From assembly GCF_000317025.1 (NCBI RefSeq), contig NC_019689.1:4449501-4513500 (forward strand): 64,000 nt of DNA. Direction: 5' to 3'. The position numbers and the translations under genes were made by a program. Every line of letters starts with the position of its first letter. The first letter of the stretch is position 1. The notes below the pieces were generated by a model. The model was not told the origin of the DNA and searched no databases. It worked only from the letters and a program-made list of their open reading frames with translations. Positions 26,448 through 35,915 of the stretch are shown in pieces. The DNA comes from Pleurocapsa sp. PCC 7327 (lineage in GTDB: Bacteria > Cyanobacteriota > Cyanobacteriia > Cyanobacteriales > Microcystaceae).

Positions 26448-26536
26448 AAAATTCTAAAAAAGAACGCTACAGATGCTCAAGATGTTTCGCTTTGCTATCT
26501 CTTTGCTATGCTATCGCAACGCTCAACATGACATTC
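26448..26536. repeat. mosaic of dispersed repeats, target of a MITE
   Basis: TCTAAAAAAGAACGCTACAGATG matches one end of the 11666/60681 repeat. It is followed by AAGATGTTTCGCTTTGCTAT and GCTCAACATGACATTC, which recur near 39635-39685. The second half of this unit continues after the MITE at 26682-26720 (CATGACATTCTCTGCTTTTG). Confidence 0.55.
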
Positions 26537-26681
26537 CTAGTTGACTGACACCCCCTCACCCCAACCCCTCTCCCCGAGCGGGAGAGGAGCTTTCCACTTA
26601 AGACTTTGGACTGAAGCCCCTTCGCCCCTTGTGGGATAAGGGATTTAGGGATGAGGGGACAAAGATTTGTCAGGCAACCAG
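26537..26681. mobile_element. MITE copy A (145 bp) with 10-bp target duplication
   Basis: Ends CTAGTTGACTGACA and, inverted, CTGGTTGCCTGACA. Flanked on both sides by CATGACATTC. The interior has CCCCTCACCCCAACCCCTCT and GGATTTAGGGAT blocks and no gene. It is clearly related to 33505-33659. Confidence 0.85.
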
Positions 26682-27055
26682 CATGACATTCTCTGCTTTT
26701 GGGACAATCTGTTATTGTGCGATCGCGCTCCTGAGAAAAGAAAATAGCTATAAGATAGCACCAATCTGGAAAAAATATTAATTATTATTTAATTTACCTG
26801 TTGCTAAATCCCAAAAATCTATTCCAAGCTAGATATTGTTTTTACTTTTTTAACATTTTGACTTGCAATTCGCTTCAAAGCGAACGGCGATCGGCTATCA
26901 TCAATTAGACGAAATAAGTGGAACTCTATCATGGTAACTTTCAAGATTTGTTAGGGAGAATTCTGTGGATTGCCCCTAGTTGTAAAATCCTAGCCCCGAC
27001 AATCGGCTTTCTGCTTCTATACGGACTCGCTCCCAGTCAGAAAGGAAAACTATCT

Positions 27056-28948
27056 ATGGCAATGACCATCGAACAGCAAGAAAGATTTGAAACTCTCGTT
27101 CGACAACTGGAAAAAGATTCTCGTCACCATCCCACCAATTATCAGATTAAGGTGGCATTATTGGCAATTCTGGGTTACGCTTACATACTCTTTGTTTTCT
27201 TGCTGTTACTGGGAATCATTTGGGGCGCGAGAACCTTTCTAGTCGCAGCCAGTTCCGAAGCTTTAACCAACCAACTCAATTTGATGGCAATCCTGGTCAG
27301 TCTAGGCGTTTTGCGACTTTTCTGGATCGATACCAAAATCCCCAAAGGACTGCCACTCGATCGCTTGCATGCGCCCGAACTGTTTGCGACCATCGATCGA
27401 CTGGCAACAATCTTACAAGCCCCAAAATGCGATCGCGTTTTCCTAACAGACGAACTGAATGCTGGCGTTCTCCAAAGTCCCCGTTTGGGTTTGCTCGGCT
27501 GGCAGCAAAACTACCTATTTCTAGGACTACCTCTGATGCAAGCCCTCTCGCTCCAGCAGTTTCGAGCCGTTCTCGCCCATGAATTAGGACATCTTTCTGG
27601 CAATCACAGCCACTTTTCCAATTGGATTTATCGCCTTCGCAAAATCTGGTTCGAGTTAGCCGAACGGTTTCCGGAGCAAGAAAATAGTGGCTCTTTTCTC
27701 TTTCAATGGTTTTTTCACTGGTACGCGCCCTATTTCCATGCCTATAGTTTTGTCCTAGTACGCGCTAACGAATACGAAGCCGACCGCTGCGGGGTCGAAT
27801 TAGCAGGCTTAAAGAATGAAGCCCAGGCAGATATCAATCTGGCAATTTACAGTTATTTCCTGCACAAGTCCTTTTGGCCAACCATTTATCAACAGGCAGA
27901 ACAGCATGCAGAACCTCCTAGCGACGCGATAACGCAGCTATTGCAACAGCTAAAAATCGGTCTTTCTCCCAGAGAGGCTGCCAAATGGCTCGATCGCGCC
28001 TTAGCTCATCGCACCGACTACGAGGATACCCATCCTTGTTTGCTCGATCGCCTGACTGCTATTGGCTACGATCTAGACCAAATTCAACCTCCAGAACCGC
28101 CAACACAAACTGCCGCCGAGTACTTTTTTGGCGAATTGCTGTGGAGTTTTGCCGATGGACTCGATCGCGAGTGGAAAAACGAAGTAGCCGGGAGTTGGGA
28201 AAAGCTATATCTTCGCGCCCAGCAACAGAGACGAAATCTTGCAGCGCTCGATGAAAAAGCACAAAAGCGTGCTTTAACCGTAGAAGAGATGTGGAAGCGT
28301 GCCTGTTTGACTTCGACTTTACAAGAAGCCCACAAAGCGATCGCACTGTTTCAACAAGTGCTTGAGGTAGAACCCAATCATCCTTTAGCCAACTATCAAT
28401 TAGGGAAAATTCTCATCGAAAAAAATGATTTTCAAGGGATTAATTACCTGGAAAAAGCAATAGCTACAGACCCAGAGTTAGTCGTTCCCGGTTGCGATTT
28501 ACTCTACGATTTTTACCAAAACCAAGGCAAAATTAAACAATCAAAATTCTATCAACAGAAAGGTCAAAAATATTATTGTCTCTGGAAAAGAACCCAACAA
28601 GAACGTAGTCGAATTTCCCATGAGACTCCTTTGTTTCCCCATCAGTTGGCCGATGGGGAAGTTCGACAGTTAAGCGAGCAATTATCGACTTACCCCGAAA
28701 TTAAGAAAACCTATCTCGTTCGTCAAAAAGTTACTTTGTTTCCTGAAAAAGCTTTTTATATCTTTGCTATTGTTCTTCAAACGGTTAAAGGAGCCGAAGC
28801 CAATCGGAAAAGCCATGAAGAAATTATCGATCGCTTGGAAAACGACCTCAATTTTTCAGGAAATTTTAGAGTCATTATCTTGCCAAATAGTAATTTGAAA
28901 CTGGAGCAAGCCATTTGTAAAATCTCTGGATCTTGTATTTATTATTAA
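27056..28948 (+). CDS. M48-family metallopeptidase with membrane spans and TPR-like C-terminus
   Basis: 630 residues from the ATG at 27056, which follows AAAGGAAA; a GTG at 26918 is in frame but less likely. Two hydrophobic segments (about residues 34-60 and 72-90) precede the peptidase core. HELGH at 175-179 is the zinc motif and ANEYEADRCG supplies the third ligand. The C-terminal part has TPR-like helices (AIALFQQVLEVEPNHPLANY, INYLEKAIATDPE). The M48 fold suggests a membrane-bound housekeeping protease of the HtpX type. It is monocistronic. Confidence 0.9.
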   Translation: MAMTIEQQERFETLVRQLEKDSRHHPTNYQIKVALLAILGYAYILFVFLLLLGIIWGARTFLVAASSEALTNQLNLMAILVSLGVLRLFWIDTKIPKGLPLDRLHAPELFATIDRLATILQAPKCDRVFLTDELNAGVLQSPRLGLLGWQQNYLFLGLPLMQALSLQQFRAVLAHELGHLSGNHSHFSNWIYRLRKIWFELAERFPEQENSGSFLFQWFFHWYAPYFHAYSFVLVRANEYEADRCGVELAGLKNEAQADINLAIYSYFLHKSFWPTIYQQAEQHAEPPSDAITQLLQQLKIGLSPREAAKWLDRALAHRTDYEDTHPCLLDRLTAIGYDLDQIQPPEPPTQTAAEYFFGELLWSFADGLDREWKNEVAGSWEKLYLRAQQQRRNLAALDEKAQKRALTVEEMWKRACLTSTLQEAHKAIALFQQVLEVEPNHPLANYQLGKILIEKNDFQGINYLEKAIATDPELVVPGCDLLYDFYQNQGKIKQSKFYQQKGQKYYCLWKRTQQERSRISHETPLFPHQLADGEVRQLSEQLSTYPEIKKTYLVRQKVTLFPEKAFYIFAIVLQTVKGAEANRKSHEEIIDRLENDLNFSGNFRVIILPNSNLKLEQAICKISGSCIYY

Positions 28949-28963
28949 AGTCTCTATCTGCTC

Positions 28964-28980
28964 GCGAGCGAGACGCTCGC
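28964..28980 (+). terminator. stem-loop after the M48 gene
   Basis: GCGAGCG, AGA, CGCTCGC: a seven-pair stem 16 bases after the stop. There is no clear T-run. The unit belongs to the 'GCGAGCG..CGCTCGCACTAC' intergenic repeat also seen at 20890 and 39245. Confidence 0.4.
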
Positions 28981-29092
28981 ACTACTTCTTATCAACTTAC
29001 TGGAGAAACTTGTCAATTATCTATGTTCTAATATTTCTGTACAGTGATTACTATAAACTTATCTGTTACTAAGTTCAAAAATAATCACATCC

Positions 29093-29695
29093 ATGAAAAA
29101 CAATGTAATTCTTTTAGCCACAACTGCCTTACTTTCCACCTACAGCCTGCCTAGCTATGGGTCAGATTTTGAGAAATTAGTCTCCGGTCAGCAAATTCCG
29201 CTAACTCAAAAACTTCAAGATTTAGACAGTTCTTGGCGACAAATTTCCATTGGCGGTCAATATGAAATGGGCGATTTCATGAAAAGTTGGGCTGGTTTAT
29301 TGGGCGGCAGCAGCTATAACTATGTCTATTACACTCAGGGACGGACAGTAAAGGTTGCGGAGGAAACTTATGTCATTGCCTATCGCTTGCCCGCTACAGG
29401 CGAGGGATTGAACTTTAGAACCTTCATTGAAAGTACCTTTAGTATGGGATGTACGGAAGCCTCGCTGCCAATCAAACTTACCCCAGAAACATCGCTCAGC
29501 CTATCGCTGCTGAACCTTCGCACTATCGGCAGTCTCAACGACGTTCGCGTTTTTAATCTTAAGGAAGAAGTGGCTGCTTCCGAACGGCGGTACGAAGCGG
29601 CAAAAGTTGCCTGCGAACAAATGCAGACGCAACCAACAGAACCGGGAACGGAACCGCCTGCATCCGAACCTTTCCCATCCATGCCTCCTCAGTAG
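29093..29695 (+). CDS. secreted hypothetical protein
   Basis: 200 residues with a clear signal peptide (MKNNVILLATTALLSTYSLP). The mature part has blocks SWRQISIGGQYEMGDFM and YVYYTQGRTVKVAEETYVIA, then an acidic and proline-rich tail (PTEPGTEPPASEP). No known domain is recognised. A single cysteine pair may form a disulphide. It is monocistronic, followed by a 40-bp palindrome. Confidence 0.7.
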   Translation: MKNNVILLATTALLSTYSLPSYGSDFEKLVSGQQIPLTQKLQDLDSSWRQISIGGQYEMGDFMKSWAGLLGGSSYNYVYYTQGRTVKVAEETYVIAYRLPATGEGLNFRTFIESTFSMGCTEASLPIKLTPETSLSLSLLNLRTIGSLNDVRVFNLKEEVAASERRYEAAKVACEQMQTQPTEPGTEPPASEPFPSMPPQ

Positions 29696-29712
29696 ATAGG
29701 TCGCAACGAAAG

Positions 29713-29752
29713 TTGAGGGATTGGTAGCGCGATCGCGCTACCAATCCCTCAA
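29713..29752. repeat. 40-bp perfect palindrome between the secreted protein gene and ddl
   Basis: TTGAGGGATTGGTAGCGC, GATC, and the exact reverse complement. The centre is a HIP1 octamer. It would make a very strong mRNA hairpin, but no T-run follows. A transcript end or a DNA-binding site are both possible. Confidence 0.85.
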
Positions 29753-29826
29753 GGAACAATCAACGATAAATAAAACTCTTCTTTATGATACGCTATCGGC
29801 AATTAGAAATGGGGCGAGGAGAAGAA

Positions 29827-30885
29827 ATGACAAAAAAATTGCGGGTAGGGCTGTTGTTTGGCGGTCGTTCTGGCGAACATGAAGTCTCGATTAATTCAGC
29901 CGTTGCGATCGCGACCGCTTTGAGCGCCCAAAACAACGCGACGAAGTACGACGTTTTGCCAGTTTACATCCAAAAAGATGGCATTTGGCAAGCCGGAGAC
30001 ATTGCCCGACAAGTTCTCGATTCGGGCAAGCCGCTAACTTCAGAAACCAACGATAAAAAACAACTTTGGCAGTTTCCCTCGCAAGTAGCCGAAGTCGATG
30101 TCTGGTTTCCCATTCTCCACGGGCCCAATGGCGAAGACGGCACGGTTCAAGGGTTATTGACCCTCATGCAAGTTCCTTTCGTCGGTAGCGGCGTTTTGGG
30201 TTCCGCTGTCGGGATGGACAAAATCGCCATGAAAATGGCGTTTGCGCAAGCGGGTTTGCCTCAAGTTAAGTATATGGCAATCTCGCGATCGCAAATTTGG
30301 TCTAATCCTTGCGTCTTTCCCAAACTCTGCGACGAAATTGAAAAGACTCTAGACTATCCCTGCTTTGTCAAACCCGCTAATTTGGGGTCTTCAGTGGGTA
30401 TTGCCAAAGCGCGATCGCGTACCGAATTAGAAACGGCTTTAGACAATGCTGCCAGCTACGACAAACGCATCATTGTCGAAGCAGGGGCGATCGCCAGAGA
30501 AGTCGAATGTGCCGTCCTGGGCAATGACAATCCCAAAGCTTCAGTTGTTGGAGAAATCACCTACAACAGCGATTTCTACGACTATGAAACCAAATATACC
30601 GACGGACGCGCCGAGTTGCACATTCCCGCCCAAATTCCCCCTGCCATTGCTTCGCAAATCCAAGAAATGTCTCTCAAAGCCTTTGCTGCTGTAGATGCGG
30701 CCGGACTGGCAAGAGTAGACTTTTTTTATCTTGAAAAAACGAGCGAGGTTTTCCTCAACGAAATTAATACTCTGCCCGGTTTTACCGCCTTTAGCATGTA
30801 TCCTCAGCTTTGGGCAGCTAGCGGCGTTCCTTTTCCCGAACTGTGCGATCGCTTGATTCAGTTTGCCCTAGAACGTCACCAATAA
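29827..30885 (+). CDS. ddl: D-alanine--D-alanine ligase
   Basis: 352 residues from the ATG at 29827, which follows GGCGAGGAGAAG. Ddl joins two D-alanines with ATP in the cytosol for peptidoglycan. Family blocks are [48 protein letters not shown] and [12 protein letters not shown], all intact. MurF, which uses the product, is encoded 3.4 kb away. The start at 29785 would add 14 unlikely residues. Confidence 0.96.
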   Translation: MTKKLRVGLLFGGRSGEHEVSINSAVAIATALSAQNNATKYDVLPVYIQKDGIWQAGDIARQVLDSGKPLTSETNDKKQLWQFPSQVAEVDVWFPILHGPNGEDGTVQGLLTLMQVPFVGSGVLGSAVGMDKIAMKMAFAQAGLPQVKYMAISRSQIWSNPCVFPKLCDEIEKTLDYPCFVKPANLGSSVGIAKARSRTELETALDNAASYDKRIIVEAGAIAREVECAVLGNDNPKASVVGEITYNSDFYDYETKYTDGRAELHIPAQIPPAIASQIQEMSLKAFAAVDAAGLARVDFFYLEKTSEVFLNEINTLPGFTAFSMYPQLWAASGVPFPELCDRLIQFALERHQ

Positions 30886-30936
30886 ACGAGCCTGTCAGTT
30901 TTGCCAACAGCATTGTACCAGTTCTGACAACAAACC

Positions 30937-32079
30937 ATGGCTACTGTCCTAACTCCAGGAAACCTTCATCTAGCCAATTTTAATAAACCCCGTCACTCAC
31001 GTCATAAACTCCTGACTCCTCACAAACCGCGACCCCTTAATAGGTTTTACGATCCTCAATACGGTCAGATTCTGATGGGACTTGCTATATGGAATCCAAG
31101 GAATTACAACTACGAGCTAGTCCACTCTTTTAATGACATCCCAATAACCAAAAAGCCATGGATTGTAACATTTGAAGATCTTTTTCCAAGAACGTTTGGT
31201 AAATATGGAAAATACTTAAAAAAGTTAGTGAGAAAGCTTGCGCTTCAAGAAAACTGTGCCAAACTCATTTCGCTTTCCAATTACGGAGTCAACAAGACAA
31301 AATTCTGGAATCGCGACTGGTCGAACCTATCAAAAATGATGAAAAAGGTCGAAGTCATTTCTCCTAGCGTTCCGCTAAGAACTCAGCAACCTAAACGCTA
31401 CAGTGGAGATAAGATTCGTCTCGCCTTTTGCGGAAATGCTTTTGCAAGAAAAGGTGGAATTGTAGCACTACGACTCGCTAAAATTGCCCATCAAGCTAAT
31501 TTTCCCCTACAGGTAGACTTAATCTCCAGCATGAGGTTTGGTGAGTACACTGACTTTATGGATAAAAGCAGGTATGAAGCCGATCTTAAATTACTCGACT
31601 TACCCAATGTAACCTTTTATGGCAAATTACCAAACAAAAAGGTAATAGAGTTATTCGCTGCAAGCGATTTTCACCTATTGACAACTTTACATGATACCTA
31701 TGGTTACAGCGTTTTAGAAGGGTTATCGGTCGGTACTCCCGCGATTGTAACAGCTACCTGTGCCCTTCCAGAAATTGTTCGTCATAGGGAAAATGGATTT
31801 CTTTTGCATGTCGATGTAAATGAGCTGAACGATCTTAATTGGTTAAAACCAGGCGATCCTACTTATAGACTGACAGACGAATATTGGGAACAGCTAGATC
31901 GAACTTACAACGATCTCTCGCAACAAGCTTTTGAAACTCTCCAGTTATTTTTGACAGATCCTAACGATTACGAGCGACTTAGCCAAAATGCGATCGCACA
32001 AATTGTCCAATTTCATAATGTCGAAATTACTTCCCAGCGTCTCGACGCTCTTTATGACGAAATTTTAGGCAGGAATTGA
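30937..32079 (+). CDS. glycosyltransferase, GT4-like
   Basis: 380 residues in a GT-B fold. The C-terminal half carries the nucleotide-sugar motif: FAASDFHLLTTLHDTYGYSV, LEGLSVGTPAIVTATCALPE, then ENGFLLHVD. This is the E(x7)E region typical of family 4 retaining transferases. The N-terminal acceptor domain is divergent. No membrane span is seen. The acceptor is unknown; a cell-surface glycan is likely from the neighbouring wall genes, but that is inference. Confidence 0.85.
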   Translation: MATVLTPGNLHLANFNKPRHSRHKLLTPHKPRPLNRFYDPQYGQILMGLAIWNPRNYNYELVHSFNDIPITKKPWIVTFEDLFPRTFGKYGKYLKKLVRKLALQENCAKLISLSNYGVNKTKFWNRDWSNLSKMMKKVEVISPSVPLRTQQPKRYSGDKIRLAFCGNAFARKGGIVALRLAKIAHQANFPLQVDLISSMRFGEYTDFMDKSRYEADLKLLDLPNVTFYGKLPNKKVIELFAASDFHLLTTLHDTYGYSVLEGLSVGTPAIVTATCALPEIVRHRENGFLLHVDVNELNDLNWLKPGDPTYRLTDEYWEQLDRTYNDLSQQAFETLQLFLTDPNDYERLSQNAIAQIVQFHNVEITSQRLDALYDEILGRN

Positions 32080-32109
32080 ATTATTAACTCTAATTCAATC
32101 GAGATGATA

Positions 32110-32159
32110 GGCGATCGCCTTTTTATCAAGTCGGTTAGATATGGTGGGCATTGCCCACC
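32110..32159. terminator. terminator region between convergent genes
   Basis: GGCGATCGCC followed by TTTTT, then the hairpin GGTGGGCA/TGCCCACC at 32143-32159. They lie between the converging glycosyltransferase and dapL genes, so both may end transcripts. The first has no loop and is weaker. Confidence 0.45.
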
Positions 32160-32203
32160 GTCACCTTAGTAATGCCCAAATAACACTCAAAAGCGGATCG
32201 CCT

Positions 32204-33439
32204 CTACACCCTAAACTTCTCTGCAATCCGCTTCATCGCCTCTTCTACATTCTCCCGGCTGTTAAACGCTGAAATGCGGAAATAGCCTTCACCTGCGGCA
32301 CCAAAACCAGAACCGGGCGTTCCTACCACATGACAAGTATGCAGTAACTTATCGAAGAAATCCCAACTCGACAGACCATTGGGCGTTTTAACCCAGACAT
32401 AGGGCGCATTTACGCCGCCATAGACTTTTAATCCAGCTTCTGTCAGGCGATCGCAAATAATTTTGGCATTTTCGAGATAAAAGCTTACTAGCGCCTTAAC
32501 TTGTGCCTGTCCTTCCTCAGAATAAACCGCTTCGGCTCCCCGTTGCACGATGTAGGACACGCCGTTAAACTTGGTGGACTGGCGGCGATTCCACAGCTTC
32601 CACAATTCTACATCGGAACCATCGGCAGCTTTTGCCGTCAGCGTCTTCGGCACTACTGTCAGCGCACAGCGAGTTCCTGTGAAACCCGCATTCTTAGAGA
32701 ACGAACGAAACTCGATCGCGCATTCTTTCGCTCCTTCAATCTCATAAATCGAATGGGGAAGATCGGGATTAGTGATAAAAGCTTCGTAAGCGGCATCGAA
32801 GAAAATAATTGAGCCATTAGCTCTAGCATAGCCTACCCAAGCTTTGAGATGTTCCTTCGTAGCAGTTGCCCCCGTGGGGTTATTGGGGAAGCAGAGGTAA
32901 ATTAAATCGACTTTCTGAGAGGGTATCTTGGCAGTAAAGTTATTCTCTGCGTTGATAGGTAGATAAACTAAACCTTCATACTCCCCTTTCTCGTTGGCTT
33001 CTCCGGTATGCCCTGCCATGACGTTAGTATCGACATACACCGGATAAACGGGATCGGTGACTGCGATCGCGTTATTATCGCCAAAGATGTCGAGAATGTT
33101 ACCCGTGTCGCACTTGGAACCGTCAGAGATAAAAATTTCGTCGGCATCGATCTGGCATCCCCGCGCCTGGAAGTCATATTTAGCAATCGCCTCTCGCAAC
33201 CAGGGATAGCCTTGTTCTGGTCCATAGCCTTTAAATGTCGCGCGATCGCCCATTTCTTCGATAGCTTTAATCATTGCCTTGCGGCACGCTTCCGGTAAGG
33301 GTTCGGTAACGTCGCCAATCCCCAATCGAATAATCTTGGCCTCAGGATTTGCCTGTGCGAATGCGTTTACTCGTCGCGCAATTTCGGGAAATAGATATCC
33401 TGCTTTGAGTTTGAGGTAGTTGTCGTTAATCGTTGCCAT
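32204..33439 (-). CDS. dapL: LL-diaminopimelate aminotransferase
   Basis: 411 residues from the ATG at 33439; the longer frame to 33526 runs into a MITE. DapL turns tetrahydrodipicolinate directly into LL-diaminopimelate using glutamate and PLP, a lysine/peptidoglycan route shared by cyanobacteria and plants. Family blocks are [53 protein letters not shown] and the PLP lysine in [13 protein letters not shown]. Together with ddl and murF it forms a loose wall-precursor neighbourhood. Confidence 0.96.
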   Translation of the reverse strand: MATINDNYLKLKAGYLFPEIARRVNAFAQANPEAKIIRLGIGDVTEPLPEACRKAMIKAIEEMGDRATFKGYGPEQGYPWLREAIAKYDFQARGCQIDADEIFISDGSKCDTGNILDIFGDNNAIAVTDPVYPVYVDTNVMAGHTGEANEKGEYEGLVYLPINAENNFTAKIPSQKVDLIYLCFPNNPTGATATKEHLKAWVGYARANGSIIFFDAAYEAFITNPDLPHSIYEIEGAKECAIEFRSFSKNAGFTGTRCALTVVPKTLTAKAADGSDVELWKLWNRRQSTKFNGVSYIVQRGAEAVYSEEGQAQVKALVSFYLENAKIICDRLTEAGLKVYGGVNAPYVWVKTPNGLSSWDFFDKLLHTCHVVGTPGSGFGAAGEGYFRISAFNSRENVEEAMKRIAEKFRV

Positions 33440-33504
33440 GTTGATTCGTAACAAACGCCGTAAAAATAGCTTACAAGACTTAGACAAACTAAAAACTTGA
33501 ATAC

Positions 33505-33659
33505 CTGGTTGAGTGACAAAACTCAAATCGCCCTCACCCCAACCCCTCTCCCAGAGCGGGAGAGGGGCTTTCCACTTAAGACTTTTGACTGAAGTCCCTT
33601 CTCTCCTTGTGGGAGAAGGGATTTAGGGATAAGGGGACAAAGATTTGTCAGTCAACCAG
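33505..33659. mobile_element. MITE copy B (155 bp) with 9-bp target duplication
   Basis: Ends CTGGTTGAGTGACAAA and, inverted, CTGGTTGACTGACAAA. CTTGAATAC stands directly on both sides (33496-33504 and 33660-33668). It shares most of its interior with copy A and has about 13 extra bases after the left end. It lies in the dapL leader. Confidence 0.88.
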
Positions 33660-33711
33660 CTTGAATACTAATCCGATCGCTAGATGCTCGTTGCGATGGA
33701 AGATGCGATCG

Positions 33712-34287
33712 CTACCAAACAATTTGTAAATCCAACACGAAACCGGGCAATACATCTTCTCCTGAAAGAGTCGCCGGATTGTCTAAAATTTCTACTTTTT
33801 GTCCGGGGCGATAAATTTCTACTTGGCGGTTTTTCCTGTTAATTAGCCAGCCTAATTGCACGCCATTTTCGATATATTCTCGCATTTTTTCTTGTAGCTC
33901 TTGCAGGCGATCGCTAGGAGACATTAACTCTAAAACGAAATCGGGAGCGATTGGAGGAAATTTTTCTTTTTGTTCGGGAGTCAAAGCCTTCCATCTTTCT
34001 TGTTTAATCCAAGCCACATCAGGAGAACGATCTGCCCCATTGGGAAGTTGAAAACCCGTCGAAGAATCAAATAATTTTCCTAGTTGAGATCGCCGATTCC
34101 AAACTCCAAATTCAATAATAATTTCAGCATTTCGATTCCCAGTTTCTCCTCCGGTGGGAGACATAATAATTATTTCTCCTTTGGCATTACGTTCAAACTT
34201 AATATCTGGATTCGCCCGACAGAGCTGATAAAATTGGTCTTCAGTCAGCTTAATAATTGGATTAAAATTAATCGTGTAAGTATTCAT
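33712..34287 (-). CDS. Uma2 family (DUF820) putative endonuclease
   Basis: 191 residues. KFERNAKGEIIIMSPTGGET, RSPDVAWIKQERW and PDFVLELMSPSDRLQELQEK match the Uma2 core, with acidic residues at the expected sites, followed by YIENGVQLGWLINRKNRQVE. It lies 19 bases after murF on the same strand, so it may be read from the murF transcript. It is quite different from the Uma2 protein at 22285. Confidence 0.85.
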   Translation of the reverse strand: MNTYTINFNPIIKLTEDQFYQLCRANPDIKFERNAKGEIIIMSPTGGETGNRNAEIIIEFGVWNRRSQLGKLFDSSTGFQLPNGADRSPDVAWIKQERWKALTPEQKEKFPPIAPDFVLELMSPSDRLQELQEKMREYIENGVQLGWLINRKNRQVEIYRPGQKVEILDNPATLSGEDVLPGFVLDLQIVW

Positions 34288-34306
34288 TTCTTTTCTCTAA
34301 ATCCTT

Positions 34307-35665
34307 CTAAAATTGAGTACGAAATTGTTCCACTACTCGATTTAATCCTACCGAATTAGAGGCTTTAAATAACAAGCGATCGCCTGCCCGTACAACTTCC
34401 ATCAATCGCTTAACTAATTCCTCATGGCTGGTAAAACACTCAGTTGGGATGCCCGATGCACCTTCGGCAATGGCTTCTGTTTCTGGATCGTCAATTAGGA
34501 TAAATAATTCATCGATGCCCAGCTGTCTTACCTTATTACCCACTTGATGGTGAAATTGTGGCGATCGCTCTCCGAGTTCCTTCATCGTGCCAAGAACGGC
34601 AATATGGCGCTTTCCAGGGGTTTCTTTGAGCAGGTGCAGCGCTGCTAACATCGATTCTAAACCAGCATTGTAGGTTTCATCGAGAATTGTAATATCGTTG
34701 GGCAATTGGTAACGCCGCGATCGCCCACCTGGTAAACTGACGGATAAACCTTGCATTAACGGAGTCCAGTCAATATTTAGTACCTTCGCTATTGCTAAAG
34801 CGCCGAGGTAATTTAAGGCATTGTGACGACCGAGTAACGGTAGAGGAAAATCCATGCCTTCCACTCTTAGGGTTTGAAAATCGATGAGTTTTCCGGTTAA
34901 ATCTCCGCCTTCTAACCCGTAGGTAATCGTTTCTCCTTGCCATACCTTAGCGGCAGTTTCGCGCAAAAGCGGATTGTCGTGATTTAATATAGCTATGCTA
35001 GTATGGGGCATTTGTGCTAATAACTCACATTTTGCCTGGGCGATCGCTTTTTCCGATCCCAGTCGTCCGATGTGTGCCGTTCCTACGTTAGTGATAATGC
35101 CAACGGTCGGACGACTAATTTGCGTCAGCAGAGCAATTTCTCCCCGCGCTCGCATTGCCATTTCTATGATGGCGTAATCGTGTTCCGCTCCGAGTTCTAG
35201 TAAGGTCTTGGGAACGCCGATTTCATTATTGTAATTTGCTTGAGTTTTGTGAACCTTTCCTGTCGTCGATAAGACGGCGGCAATTAGTTCTTTGGTTGTC
35301 GTTTTGCCAACCGAACCCGTTACGCCAATGACGGGAATATCGAATCGCTCTCGCCACCATCGAGCAATTTTCTGATAAGCTTCTAGGGTATTTTTAACTT
35401 TAAATTGTGGAACTTTCTTAGGAAAATTCACGGACAGATCTCTCTCAGTAACGATTGCGATCGCTCCTTTTTCTATGGCAGTTTCTATAAATTCATGTCC
35501 GTCAAATCTTTCTCCTTTGAGGGCTAAAAATATCTCTCCAGGAGAAAGCAAGCGAGTATCGGTAGTAATTCCCGTTGTTAATTGCTCTAAGGAAATATCC
35601 GAACTATTTATTAAAAAAGCATCAATAATTTCACGGAGTTGAGCGAGAGAAATTTGCAAGGACAT
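34307..35665 (-). CDS. murF: UDP-N-acetylmuramoyl-tripeptide--D-alanyl-D-alanine ligase
   Basis: 452 residues. MurF adds D-Ala-D-Ala to the UDP-MurNAc tripeptide, the last cytosolic step of precursor synthesis. The ATP loop GVTGSVGKTTTKE (residues 114-126), the N-terminal TDTRLLSPGEIFLALKGERF and the C-terminal ILDETYNAGLESMLAAL and VLGTMKELGERSP blocks are all there. The length is standard. Ddl, its substrate supplier, is encoded nearby in the opposite direction. Confidence 0.96.
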   Translation of the reverse strand: MSLQISLAQLREIIDAFLINSSDISLEQLTTGITTDTRLLSPGEIFLALKGERFDGHEFIETAIEKGAIAIVTERDLSVNFPKKVPQFKVKNTLEAYQKIARWWRERFDIPVIGVTGSVGKTTTKELIAAVLSTTGKVHKTQANYNNEIGVPKTLLELGAEHDYAIIEMAMRARGEIALLTQISRPTVGIITNVGTAHIGRLGSEKAIAQAKCELLAQMPHTSIAILNHDNPLLRETAAKVWQGETITYGLEGGDLTGKLIDFQTLRVEGMDFPLPLLGRHNALNYLGALAIAKVLNIDWTPLMQGLSVSLPGGRSRRYQLPNDITILDETYNAGLESMLAALHLLKETPGKRHIAVLGTMKELGERSPQFHHQVGNKVRQLGIDELFILIDDPETEAIAEGASGIPTECFTSHEELVKRLMEVVRAGDRLLFKASNSVGLNRVVEQFRTQF

Positions 35666-35915
35666 AGAAAAAGTAATTACCAGAAATTCACGTTGATTTC
35701 TGCGATCGATGTACTTTTAAATAGTGATAGCGATCGCAGACGAGCCAAATTGATTGTCTTAGTCTTAGTAATGGGAGATTCTGCTTGACGCACAAGCTCT
35801 GATTTTCTAAAGCTTGTTTTGACTTCAAGCCAACTCTTTGCTTTTCCATCAATTGCTCGATTATTTCTCAAAAAGACTCAATCAAGGGTTAGATTACAGG
35901 AGAAGACTGACTCCA

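Noticed and set aside
35677-35871. 64-residue minus-strand frame before the hypothetical gene
   Set aside because: It overlaps the leader of the plus-strand gene, has no conserved blocks and no clear start signal.
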